A stretch of 64,000 nt of DNA from Ancylostoma caninum (Eukaryota > Nematoda > Chromadorea > Rhabditida > Ancylostomatidae), in assembly GCA_037903475.1 (NCBI GenBank), contig JBAJFG010000611.1, forward strand, positions 558,001 to 622,000. The letters are read 5' to 3'. The stretch's first letter is position 1. Each line of letters opens with the position of its first letter. Both the position numbers and the translations under genes were made by a program. This document shows positions 50,641 through 62,459 of the stretch, piece after piece. Under the pieces are notes generated by a model. The model made no database searches and was not told where the DNA came from. It was given only the letters and a program-made list of their open reading frames with translations.

Positions 50641-51839
50641 ATTGAAAAAATAAAGTAAGTGTAATTGAATGCCAAATTCCTTTCACTAACGGCGAGATAA
50701 ACTACGTACTTATACAACATCACTTATATAAGGAGCGTTTTATATAAATATCATATATAATATATGATTTTTATATGAAACGCCATCATATCATACAGGC
50801 TCGGCGCAATTTATTAAGAATTTCCAATACAAGTTGAATTTTTTAGTGGAAACTCAATTATACTAAGTCAATCTAAATTTTTGTTTATTTTAGGTATAAA
50901 TAAATTGCTGGGATATCAAATGCCGCTGAATACTGTCCGATTTTTTTCAGCTGATCTTTTGAAATTGTCTATGTACGCATCGCTAATTGAGTTGTCGTTG
51001 TCGTTTGAATTGTCGTTTTCTCCAAATCTCTCTGAGTTATGTTTAACCTCGATGTTACCTCGCGGGTATAGCAGCACTGATCTTGATACTCATTCTTATT
51101 ACTCGCTTTTCATTCCAATTCACTTTCGCGGTTCTTGTTGCCTCTTTTGAATGTGCCTGCTTCTTTGACGTAACCTCTTCAGCCTCAAGCGATGCTGTTA
51201 ATGTACTTTCTTTCTAACCTCAGTAACCTTCCATATATTTGTGGTGTAGTCGTTCGGTCAGTAGGTGTCTCTTATCCTGGCCTTTTATTTTCCTTCTCAC
51301 TACGGCGTTTCTTTACGGTATTATACTGATTCTTAGGTGACTCACTTCAATCTCATCTGGTTTCTTTCGTTTTCACTAATCCTCCAATAACGCTTATTCG
51401 TGGAGTTCATTCTCATCCGGTTCATTTTTCATTTGTCACTTTCGCATTCATCTCATATGCATAGTACAAAGAATTTTCACTTATCATGAAGATGTTTTTT
51501 TTTTCTCGAGGCCTCACTAAAACCCCTTTCTTTGAAGTGTTCTACTAATAAGATCTTCTCATGCTTATTTGTAGGTTTTTCTTGTCGTTTTCCATATTAG
51601 GTTGCACTATTTGAAGGAATTTTCCCGTATATTAGGTTATCAATTTTTGTGTAAGTTTTCTCATATTAGTTTGTAATCCAATAATCATTTACTGTGTAGT
51701 GTTAGAAATGAATTGTTTGTTGTTGTTATGGCTTTGAATCAGAACAAGAATTGCACTTTTGCGGTAGAAACACGGGATAGTGTGAACCCTCGACGAAGTT
51801 GCAGCGTCATACTCTAGTTCTCATATTCCATGAATGACT

Positions 51840-52120
51840 AGCTGTCCCCATCTCTGATAACTCTGCAGGACGAACGCAGCCCGAATGGCGTAATGGTTCG
51901 GTTAGAAACTCTAGCAGCAACGGTTGGCAGTTGCTGCCATCCTCCCCTCGATTGCTACTCAATCTGTCGGCCCTTTAGCAGCAATTGCTGAGGGACGGCA
52001 GCAATCAAGGGGAGAATGGCAGCAACTGGCAAACGTTGCTGCTAGGGTTTCTAACCGAACCATTACGCCGTTCGGGTTGCGTTCGTGCTGCACAGTTATC
52101 AGAGATAGGACGTGATAGCT
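51840..52120. mobile_element. 281-bp foldback element with ~120-bp arms
   Basis: Left arm AGCTGTCCCCATCTCTGATA...AGCAGCAACGGTTGGCAG pairs with the right arm read inward (AGCTATCACGTCCTATCTCT...AGCAGCAACGTTTGCCAG). Arms are roughly 85-90% complementary with a loop of about 20 nt at 51970. No other copy seen in the window and no clear target duplication. Confidence 0.8.
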
Positions 52121-54530
52121 TCAAATTTTCCACATGAAGTGGTTCTCATCTCCAGGAAACGTTTTTCCTGACTGGTTTGCATTTCTTATGAAACGCTAAG
52201 AAATCGCCTCATATCCCATTGATGAAGATACACTTCAATCTTACTATATCCGCTTACGAAATACGTCACCACGGTAGATCTTGGAGGGAGTTCAGAATAA
52301 GAGCACATGCGGAAAGCGCAGAAGGGGCCACCAGTCGTGTCTCTGGGTTGTACATTCAACTTAAGGAATTGAAGTCGCATATATCTTTCCCTGTCTTTCC
52401 AGCGGTGTTGATGGATTTCTACAAATCACAATAGTCATACACGAGCACACCCCTTGAAAGGAATGAATTTTTATGATGAAGTTCACCGTCGATCCTGAAC
52501 CATCGAATAGAGATAGCTTTCACTGGAAGGCCTGGATACACATATCTACTAGCTTACACTGGAAGGCCTGGATACACATATCTACTCTACGGGCATGTAT
52601 CTGTGATAAATAGTTTGTGAACAACATATTCAAACCGTCCCATATCTGGAAACTGCATCCAACCGAACCTAGATGAGCACATCTACATTAAATAGCGTTC
52701 ACTATTGTAGATGAAGTGAAGAGTATTGATGAGCACATCATTTTTCTTATGGCCTTGTGCACTACAAAATACTGCGATGACTGAGTTGCAGCTTTGTAGA
52801 CGCTGAGACCGATATCCTGAGGGTTCTTTCTGTTATTCTCATTTCTAATGTATCCTTAAAACTAGATGAAGACTGAAAAGTGAACAAGCAAATTTACAAC
52901 CATAAAGGTTCTACTAACACCTTTTTCTGTTGCCTCTGATCACGTTCTTTGCTTTCTCGAATGTATGTATCCCTTGGGCTCACCCGCCACTTTCGGGCGG
53001 TCTGACCTCATATTAGCACGACGGTGCTATGACACCCGAGGTACAAGAGCGGGACTTCTACGTAGGGTCATTCTCGTCAAGCTCAGTTGTTCTTGAACAA
53101 ATTCGAGAATAAATTGAGGGTGACCTTTGTCTAAAAAATGACCTTTGTTTAAATCACGACGTCAGATGTTCAGAGAGAATTATGAAACTCCCACAAGAAA
53201 TACCATAACCCCATCTTTATGCTCGATTTTCAACCGAACTGGGAATTTGAAATTTCATTACTCCGATCTGTAAGCTAAAGTCCCAGTAAGTAAGTAGTAG
53301 TCCGAGTAAGTACTGATTGCTCCGTATGCGTTGAATCTTATGTACGGAGGTGTCGCTCATATTGCTGCTTGCAAAGCACACCTCCTAGGCTATTACTCCG
53401 ATTACTACGATTGAGATTTGCTTCAGAGGTTTTGCTACCCGTTTAATACAATTTTATATGCTCGTTTGTTCGCTGTACGTCTTCCACGTTAACTAACCTC
53501 TGGGAAACAACACGGTATGGTGATTTCTAGTGGCAAAGGACTGGCAATTACAGTTCCCTTCAAACAGCCTGCGTCAATCCTTCATTAGTAAAGAGAACAT
53601 TAATGATAGTAACATCGAACTTTTGGAGTATAGATATGTAGAGAACGATACATAACAGAACAGTATATGGGTAGAATCTAATCGCAACTAAATAGGATAT
53701 GTTAGAATGAATACAATGAATGAATACAATGACAATGGTGATTTTGAACTGAACAACGAGGTTGGCGAAGAAAAGAAAACGAGTCTAGGGCTTCAACAGA
53801 AGAGCAACTAACCGGAGGACTGAAACGAGGTTAATATTATATCTTTTTCGTTATGAAAAGTACAAATGTGTACTATAGAAAGCGTGAAACGGTTGATTTC
53901 CTAGCAAAGCTTAGGGCAGTACAATTCACAAGTGACATTATTGACTAATATTTAAATTGTTAAGTCATTGGTGTACAGAGTTACTATGTTAGATAAGATG
54001 TGTGAAACAAGATGAGCTTTTAGCGATGAGTAGACAAGATTAAGTGAGTAGCTAAGGCGTTGTGACAGATGACTTCAACAGCAGCGATGAAATGCTAGGT
54101 CCATCTGGAAAATTGTTTCTGAGAATGCTTACCATTAAAGGCGGTACCCACAGACATTTTCGCTTCTGATTTGACGCTAGTGTTAAGTACTGCCGCGACT
54201 GTGAAAGAAACACAAATGATTACCTAGTTATAGCCAGAATTGCGAACTCGACAATGCGCCAGCTAACAGCATGAATTTCGTGTCACGACCGTCTGCGCAG
54301 TCGCCTAAGTGGATTTAGATGTGAGCAGTGAGGAGTGAACATAGTAAACGAGCTGTTAAGCTGGCGACCTTCGCCTTCAACTGAGCAGTTCGTGGAAGAC
54401 CAGTCATGTTCACAATTCCGGGAGTGAAATCTTCCCGCACCTTTACCTATTCGTAATATTCTGACAGTTCTCTACACGTTACGTACCTCTACACTCAAAT
54501 GACAAATTCGAAGGGTGCTGTCTCTTACAA

Positions 54531-55672
54531 TACAGTGCCGGTCAATAACTCCTGCACCACAGAATAGCGCCCATCTGGTCTGCCGCGCTTCACCAGCTAC
54601 GCGGCACAACAGATCAGCTCGACGTTGTGGTTGTCGAACGTCACCGGCAATGTTTTTTTTTCTCTTATGTTTTCTACCGTTTCTCTTTGCACCTATTCTT
54701 CACGGCACTATTCCACTTGTTCTGCCCCAAATGTCTCTGAAACTTCGTCCAGGGGCGTTATTTGACATGCCGATCGCGAATATGACACTCATTTTGTGCC
54801 GTAACCCCACTTGGGTAAGGTTATGGTCGGGTTTGGGATAAACACGGTATCTCACAAAATCATCTGAATTTTAGTCTAGGGAGGTCATTTTATATGCTGT
54901 TCACGAATGTCTACTAGTGCCGCATCCCTATTTGGGTAGGGTTGACGCAGAAAGTGGGCGGGAGGGGGGGCGTGGGAAGAAAAGTGGGGTCTCCGCCGTT
55001 TTGGGGACCCAGACGGAAAATAAAATTAATAATAATATTAATTATAATAATAAACAATAAATAAAAAATATATTAAAAATAATAATGAAAATAAACAATT
55101 AAAAATAAACTAACACAAGATTTTTATTTGTATTGTAAAGTAATTTCGAAAATTTGGCGACCCATTCTCGGGGGGGGGGCGCGCCCCCCCCCCCCCCCCT
55201 GCGTCCGCCACTGCTATTTGGGTAGGGTTACGGTAGGTTTAGGGTAAGTACGGTCCTTAGGAATACCTCAAATTGCTTTCAACTTGCAAAATCAATGTGA
55301 CATTCGTAATTAGCATGTCAAATAACCCTCACAGACAAAAATCCAGGTGATTCCATGAGATACCTTACTTACCTTAACCCTACCGTAACCCTACCCAGAC
55401 GGGGTTACAGCACCAAATGAGTATGATATTGGTGATCAGCATTTCAAATAACGCCAATGGACGAAGTTTCAGAGAAATTTTTGATTTTGAGAATTTGGGG
55501 CAGAACAAGTGAAATAGTGCCTTCTTCACTCCCAAAAACAAGCGAAACGTCAGTGCTGCCAATGTCTGACAATCACAGCGCCCAGCTCATCTACCGCAAC
55601 GCGTGTGTGATGCGGCGTGGCAGGTCAGCCGTCTGATATTCTGTGATGCATGGGTGATTGGCCTGCACTGTA
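54531..55672. mobile_element. Large palindromic TA-flanked element with a hAT MITE nested in it
   Basis: The ends are TACAGTGCCGGTCAATAACT and, read inward from the right, TACAGTGCAGGCCAATCACC. The arms keep matching for about 400 bp: CACTATTCCACTTGTTCTGC at 54706 against the reverse complement near 55520, then the CTGAAACTTCGTCCA and GTAACCCC blocks. The centre (54936-55213) is a separate hAT MITE. Related to the shorter element at 10363-10633. The apparent frame at 54515-54841 is part of the arm. Confidence 0.85.
54936..55213 (+). mobile_element. hAT-type MITE, copy 2, left terminus altered
   Basis: Interior is almost identical to copies 3 and 4, and the right end CTGCGTCCGCCACTG is intact. 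Flanks CTATTTGG at 54928-54935 and 55214-55221 form an 8-bp duplication. The first nine bases of the left terminus (expected CAGTGGCGG) are replaced, mostly by GTAGGGTT, which also follows the right-hand duplication. Confidence 0.88.
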
Positions 55673-58600
55673 GCTCACATAAGACTCCACTTACTAGTAG
55701 CATATACGAAGCAATATGGAACGCTGACGTGGTGACGCAGGCGACACATATAGGTGGGCCTAATAGAATCTGGAAAAGTAGAGATTATTTCTACACATTT
55801 AATTCGGCTCCTTGGCAAATGCTAAGGCTGGCAGCGTCCATCGCTGGAGCCATCTACTCAAGAACGCTGTGGTTTTTCGAACACTGTTGGGGAAAAGTTT
55901 GGAATAGGTTGCTGGTACAGTTGAACAACTTTCCGTCGTCTGCCACTGTTCCAGTATTCTGTCAGTGTTCTACTCTTGTCTTCATCGCATTGTGGGCATT
56001 CCGACTTGGTGCCATGCGTTTGCATTTGCTAATTTGTTCAAGGATTTTCAGCACAAATTTCAGATTTTAGAACGCTCAAGTTCAATTTGGTATTCAGTCG
56101 GAATGCCTGCAGTGCGATAAAGATGAGAATAGAACACTGACAGAATATTGGAGCAGTGGCAGACGACGGAAAGGTGTTCAACCGAACTAGCTATCTATTC
56201 CAAACCTTTCCCCAACGAGTGTTCGAAAGACCGCAGCGTTCGTGAACAGATGGGTGAAGAAAGTATAGACAATATGGGGCACGAAGCATACCTGGTTATG
56301 ACGATCGGGACTAAAGCAATAGATTCAGCCAACTCCCAGAGAAGGAAACGATAGAGATTGCGGTTAGGAAAGAACATGGCGATAGTACCTGAGAACAGTA
56401 CGGAGCGGTCGTTATCCTATCCTTAAATGAGTAAATAAACTGAAAATGAGCGTACCATCTGCCTTCAAATAAATGTATGCGACGTCTATTTCACGCATGA
56501 GTCCTTGTAGAGGAATGATGCACGTTATGGTGATTAACATAGTGGGTTTCTGCTATGAAGTAGTTAACTCACATGAAAAAAAAAACGACGAGAATGATGG
56601 GAGCAATGAGACGTAGTGTTCTATCCACGAAATGATGGAAAGCCGTATAGGCTTTGACGGGGGTGTAACAAAACACACGAAAATAAAACAATTACTGAAC
56701 CGAATGCGTCTACAACGATCACAGTCCAATGAATGAATTTCGAAATTATCCTCAGCAGGGAATGCTGGGACCTACAGTACCTGCCTCATGCGAACCCTTT
56801 AAACTATGTAGGACCCTAATCAGCAAGTGTGTGTACTTTTGTGGAGAAAAAACACTTCTCTGGAAAGGAATACATGGTTTAGCGCACTTTGCTATTATTT
56901 TTGCGATTTTCATATACTATGCAACAAACGCGACGATAGTTGACTACGTGCATTCCTTGCGCTCCAGCCCAACTGCTGCGCACTCATCCTTTTCCTCTCT
57001 GACGTCTTTTCAACCATGTTCGCAAGTGAAACAGACTACAACGCAAAAGAATTCCGCGTCAAGGTCCTCTAGGTTAGGTTTTTGATGCATCATACTACGC
57101 TACTAGCTTTCTTTCACCATAATGAAGCAAATTAATCTCCGCTTACTATGTAACTGGATGCTATGCAAAGTTCCTGATTTGGAAACTTCATTGGTAGTGA
57201 GGAAATAACTTTTACAAGATACTACATGCAGATATGATCGCAAGACAGACAACTTCAGCAAAGGAAATACTCTGTTCAAAAAAAAATCAAAAAGAAAAAA
57301 ACTCAAATATTATGAATACGCGAAAAAGTAACGTCTGAGATGGTAACCAGAGGTAAGACGGCAAGCCGGTAGAACAGCACCGAAGGTAATATTTAGGTGA
57401 AAAGAAACCAGTACAGGAAAAAAAACTTCAAAATTACGGAATGCTTTCGTATGTGGCAACATGAGAATTATTCCCAGTCGGTTTTACGTAATTTTATGTC
57501 CCCCCCCCCCCCCCCCCCCCTCCCCTATTTCCTGCTCGTCTACTCATCCACAGTATCTGCCACCTAACTTTTCTAAATATACGTTTCGGCACATTGACAG
57601 GGAACAAGTCTCATGTAATCTCATCACGAAATAACTATACACACGGTAGAAATTGAGGTGATAATACACTACAAGGAAACTACAAGGAACAAATGAGGCT
57701 TCATCTCAAGGCACAAGATGACAGAAAAGACGTTTTTTCTTCCAAAATGAAACTAACAATAATTCTATAGGCTATCTACTGGGCCTTTATATAGCTAAAA
57801 GCAGAATTCTACAGTAAATGCCTTAAAGAGACGTGCTCGAATGGATATAATTCGTAATTTACATGATTAAGATAGTACATAGAACGACTACTTGGATATC
57901 AATGGCTCCCTCATTGGTCAAAATCTTCACTTACATGCAGTAGTAAATTCGTAGTCAGCCTGAAAAATAGAACATGTTATTCAAAATGTCATTGTAATTT
58001 TAAATTACTCGGGAAAAGCTTCCTAACCTTGTTCCAGAATTGTACGTATAGACCAGAGTCTTCGAATAAATAATCATCGACTCTGAAAATAAATAAAAAT
58101 CGGGGAATCCAAAGCACACGAAGAAGAAAAACAGACTAACGGGCAGATAATTGATTAAAAAAAACTTGCAAGCTACAAGAGAGTATAGACGGCAAGAGAT
58201 GCTCCCCGCCCCGCCCCTCCTTGCAACTAGGTCATAACTATCAAGGAGTGGTGTAATATAACGTAAATATGTGGCAAACACCTACCTTGGCTTAGAAATG
58301 CATCGTGCAGTTAGAAGATTCACAGTAACATAAGGTTGTACGTGACTGAAGATATGCAGCATTCAACTTCGAAAACAACTATTGGTCCCGAGGCGAAACC
58401 TATCTAACAAGCCGTCAGAATACAAAATTAAAATCATCAGCTCTTAGGTTATGTTACTTACCGCGGTCACTGAGAAGAACGGGGAGTGGTGCTGTCAGAG
58501 TGCTTCCGAGTCAAAGAGCGAGTAACTCGTCTTCCTGAAACACTCATAATAACCACCATCCCGCATAACTGATCAGCTGGAGCCTTTGTTCATTTCTAGA

Positions 58601-58934
58601 CTACCTTCGAATCATGTTTGTTTTACAAAAAATCAAGGTTACATTAAAATCGACTACAGGTGAAGTGGGAAATTTCTGCCTCTGAGGTTAGATGTGTAGA
58701 AGGTAAAGGGGTGAAAGAGTCTCGCAGCTGTACATAATTTGCAGGGAAAACATTTATATACGAAGATAAACGTCTACCAATTGAGGGAAACCATCTACAC
58801 ACAAAGTACATCAATCGTAATTGTGAAGACCACTGAACTACGGACGAGCTGCTGTGTCGTAAAACAAACTTATGCACATCAACTGGCATATTGTTGAGTT
58901 GGCTGTACACATTAGGCATCCTCGTTAAAATATG
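55673..58934. other. Intergenic DNA, no gene seen
   Basis: Contains a TIR element (56921-57032) and a C run at 57500-57522. The frame at 56729-57085 is partly that element and is not called. Nothing else is supported. Confidence 0.5.
56921..57032. mobile_element. TIR element, copy 3 of 3
   Basis: Inverted relative to copy 1. Left end GCAACAAACGCGACGATAGT matches the inward right end of copy 1; the interior CCAACTGCTGCGCACTC matches its CTAACTGCTGCACACTT. Ends near GTTCGCAAGTGAAAC. About 112 bp. Confidence 0.65.
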
Positions 58935-59207
58935 TACAGTGAGCGTCGATATACCTGACGAATTTGCGGACCCGTGAAGTCCTCAGCAGCGCGATAGTGC
59001 CGCACGCTGGAATCATTATTTTACGATGCCCTAATAACTAACAATATCTACGTTTTCTCAGCCGTAGCTCCATCAAAACAACGAAAAAAAAAACGCTGGA
59101 CTTCGGCTCGACTAGCAGCTGCAGCAGCGATTTCGACGCGCATCGCCTCCGCGCCGCTGTGCGCCCTCAGGTCCGCAAATTCGTCCGCTCAAGCGACGCC
59201 CACTGTA
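58935..59207. mobile_element. TACAGTGAGCG palindromic MITE, copy 3 (diverged)
   Basis: Ends TACAGTGAGCGTCGATATAC and, read inward from the right, TACAGTGGGCGTCGCTTGAG. Arms share GACGAATTTGCGGACC. TA on both sides. It lies about 100 bp downstream of paralog C. Confidence 0.8.
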
Positions 59208-59303
59208 TACCACATCGTACCATTATATCTAGTTACCAGTGAGGATAACTATCCGCTCATTTGGCGCTTTTATCAAGAAAAATAATAAATGATAAAATGA
59301 CAT

Positions 59304-60648
59304 TTAATCAGCTGCAACGACTGATTGTTCCCTTGCTACGAACGAACTTGCATGTGTAATACGAACTTGCTTGTGTAATTGAAAACAAATATTACTGAAC
59401 TGACCGCATGCTAGAGAGCTTGTTGGCTTGGCTGCCATGTTCTCGGCCTTAGGCTGATCAAGCGCGGGCTTCTGCTCTGTGCTGCCACCCTTCCGCTTCA
59501 TTCCAGCTCGATCCGGTCTGCAAAGTTTGCGCTAGATTTGCTGATTATGTTAAACAACATTCCTACAATTTCCTAAACTTCTGGGGACTTACCTTGGGAT
59601 AACTTTGTGCACAACCAGGTACTTAGTTAGTGGCAGTTTCACCTTCCTGCCTGTGTAGTTTGAAATCTCTTGAATTAACACCTTCGGAGTACAAACGTGC
59701 TCAAGCCTAGCAGGGTCGCCTTGGAAGAAGTAAGCGGAGACGAACTAGAATCCATGCGAAATTTAATCACAAGAGTATTACTTTGACCACTGGAAAGTAA
59801 CTAACCAATGTAACATTCTTCTTTTCAGATTCGTGGCACCCATTGCAGAAGTAGATGTCAAAACGACCACTTATGGTTGAATATGAGAACGAATAGCAGC
59901 GATCCGTGCTCGGAATATTGTAGAGGAAGATAGGATGGGGGCCATCGGAAGCCTGGACGACTATCGCAGGAAAATGCTTCCGTGGCACATTTACAGTATC
60001 TGTAACTTCACGGGATTCGTCGACATCCGCTGGGATACCTTGTCCGCCACGGGCTTCGTCACCAGTCGCTGGGGTACCTTGTCCGTCTGGCTTGTCCTCC
60101 ACGGTTTGTGTAGAACTCGCTTGTTTGGGAAGCTCCTTCACGACTGGGAGAAGTGAAGCATACGTCGTTGGAGACGCCGCATCGGTGCCAGGAAAAGGTG
60201 GTCCAGCTTGGGCTGAGTAGTAAGTATCCGGAAGAAATGATGTCAGGTCGTAAAGTGGAGGAGTACTAGGCATGAAATTCGGAAATACTGCAGCAGCATA
60301 GGAAGGCTGTGGCTTTGTGAGCTGTGTCTGCTCCTGGGAGAAGCCAGCTGGATTGTACGTGGACGCCAGCGAAGTAGCAGTAGGAAATCCAGTGTACCAG
60401 TGATTTTGCTCCTGCAGGGGAGAGCCATACGGTTGAAAAGGCGATGCGTACATCGAAAAGAAGGAGGAAATTGAGGGAAGACTGCTGGATGACTGCGGAT
60501 CAGGCGGTGGTGGGAAGTGCGAACCGTCCATAACTTGTGAAGCAGGAACAAGTGCCAGATCCACGCGCTTGGCTCTGGCCTCGTGACCCGAGGATGTGGC
60601 ACCGCTCGACTTGGATGCGCTGGTTACGAAATGGAAGCGTGAACGCAT
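59304..60648 (-). CDS. Paralog C: Pro/Ser-rich protein with bipartite CxxC...HxC module
   Basis: Minus-strand exons 60648-59806, 59744-59593 and 59517-59304 (TAA) give 402 residues with matching phases (0, then 2). The first ~230 residues are low complexity: PPPPDPQSSSSLPSISSFFS, many Tyr/Pro, and two degenerate repeats (DKPDGQGTPATGDEARGGQG, then GIPADVDESREV). The module reads HPIFLYNIPSTDRCYSF...IYFCNGCHESEKKNVTL, then after the intron FVSAYFFQGDPARLEHVCTP and a basic tail including RKVKLPLTKY. The 152-nt module exon equals that of paralog B. An in-frame stop lies upstream of the ATG at 60648, but an acceptor-like CAG near 60621 means the true first exon may lie further upstream. Likely the same biochemical role as A and B; unknown. 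Confidence 0.72.
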
Positions 60649-61442
60649 GGCACGGCCAGCATTCAGCGCAAGTTGCGACAGTCGAGATTACTGTAGCTCA
60701 TGGGAGTCATTCTTGGGATGAGGGTTGCTCCACTGTCATTCTTGAGACTATCCTAGGATTCCTAGCCATTGGATAACTATGTGATGTTGCTTTGTATAGG
60801 AGAAGTAGCTTGTTATTCTTAAAATGGAGTGTTTTGGAGACTAGACACCAAATACATTCCCGATACTCAGCGCGCCAATTTTGAATATTGAGCAAGCAAG
60901 AAGTCTACATGTAATGAATCGCAGCGGGACCTACTCGACCGTCGAAACATGTTTTCTCCGCTTCCATCGTTCAGGGTCCCGCTACGTTTTTGCAGTCCGA
61001 ATTTGTCTATCACTTCGAGAAGGACTTTAAGTACAGCACCGGCCAACATTATATAGCCTTTTGGAATCTCCCCCATTTCCCCCATAACTTCATTTAGAGT
61101 AAAGCCTCGAAGCTCGTATCTTTATGGGTGTTGTAGACTCTCACATGTAAAAGAAACGGAATGACATTGTACCATTTTGTCAACCAGATTCCTTTAGGCA
61201 AAATAATTATCCACGAAGGTCAAAATCTGGAAATTTGCGGCACCCACAAAAGATCACAAGAGGGATTTTGTGGACAGTATTTTAGCAAGAACTGGACTCC
61301 TAACAATAGATTCGACTCATATTTGGATGGAAACGTGTGCTTTCAGATCACTGATGAAAGCATACGAAGCAATCTCAAGTTCAGTCCAGCAGATATATAC
61401 ATATATATTCTATATATTATACATGTATATATATGTTGTATA
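60649..61442. other. Upstream flank of paralog C and intergenic DNA
   Basis: No TATA box near the paralog C start and no gene seen. A 157-codon open frame at 61161-61634 runs into TA repeats and a MITE and is rejected. Confidence 0.5.
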
Positions 61443-61456
61443 TATAAAAGTGAAAG

Positions 61457-61458
<2 letters not shown>

Positions 61459-61505
<47 letters not shown>
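61459..61505. repeat. (TA)n microsatellite
   Basis: An uninterrupted TA run of about 47 nt directly abutting the left end of hAT MITE copy 3. Another AT run of about 24 nt (61777-61800) separates copies 3 and 4. Confidence 0.95.
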
Positions 61506-61508
<3 letters not shown>

Positions 61509-61776
61509 TGGCGGACGCAGAAAGTGGGCGGGAGGGGGGGCGTGGGAAGAAAAGTGGGGTCTCCGCCGTTTTGGGGACCCAGACGGAAAATAAAATTAAT
61601 AATAATATTAATTATAATAATAAACAATAAATAAAAAATATATTAAAAATAATAATAAAAATAAACAATTAAAAATAAACTAACACAAGATTTTTATTTG
61701 TATTGTAAAGTAATTTCGAAAATTTGGCGACCCATTCTCGGGGCGCCCCCCCGCCCCCCCCCTGCGTCCGCCACTG
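61506..61776 (+). mobile_element. hAT-type MITE, copy 3
   Basis: CAGTGGCGGACGCAG to CTGCGTCCGCCACTG, with GC-rich ends and an AT-rich core. Flanked on both sides by TA repeat, so its target duplication cannot be told from the microsatellite. Almost identical to copy 4. Confidence 0.93.
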
Positions 61777-61800
61777 ATATATATATATATATATATATAT

Positions 61801-62080
61801 CAGTGGCGGACGCAGAAAGTGGGCGGGAGGGGGGGCGTGGGAAGAAAAGTGGGGTCTCCGCCGTTTTGGGGACCCAGACGGAAAATAAAATTAATAATAA
61901 TATTAATTATAATAATAAACAATAAATAAAAAATATATTAAAAATAATAATAAAAATAAACAATTAAAAATAAACTAACACAAGATTTTTATTTGTATTG
62001 TAAAGTAATTTCGAAAATTTGGCGACCCATTCTCGGGGGGGGGGCGCGCCCCCCCCGCCCCCTCCCTGCGTCCGCCACTG
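61801..62080 (+). mobile_element. hAT-type MITE, copy 4
   Basis: Same ends, orientation and interior as copy 3, differing mainly in the length of the G/C runs before the right terminus. It lies 24 bp of AT repeat downstream of copy 3. Confidence 0.93.
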
Positions 62081-62105
62081 ATATATATATATAAAAAGTG
62101 AAAGC

Positions 62106-62354
<249 letters not shown>

Positions 62355-62459
62355 CCGAATAGAAATCGCCGAGGATGAACCGATCCGAATCAAATTTTGC
62401 ATGCAGGTCCGTGAGGGGCCGGCGGAGGTTATAGGCTACTTTGCATCTGGGATTATCGG

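Larger units (their letters stand above)
49251..54530. other. Intergenic DNA rich in small inverted-repeat elements
   Basis: Apart from the elements listed separately I see no gene. A 189-codon open frame (49726-50295, +) lacks domains and splice context. A direct duplication CACTGGAAGGCCTGGATACA sits at 52521-52586, period 36. Confidence 0.5.

Noticed and set aside
56729..57085. 118-codon frame with an apparent membrane helix
   Set aside because: Its second half is the third copy of the small TIR element (56921-57032), so the frame is not a conserved protein.
61161..61634. 157-codon frame
   Set aside because: Runs through TA repeats and into a hAT MITE.
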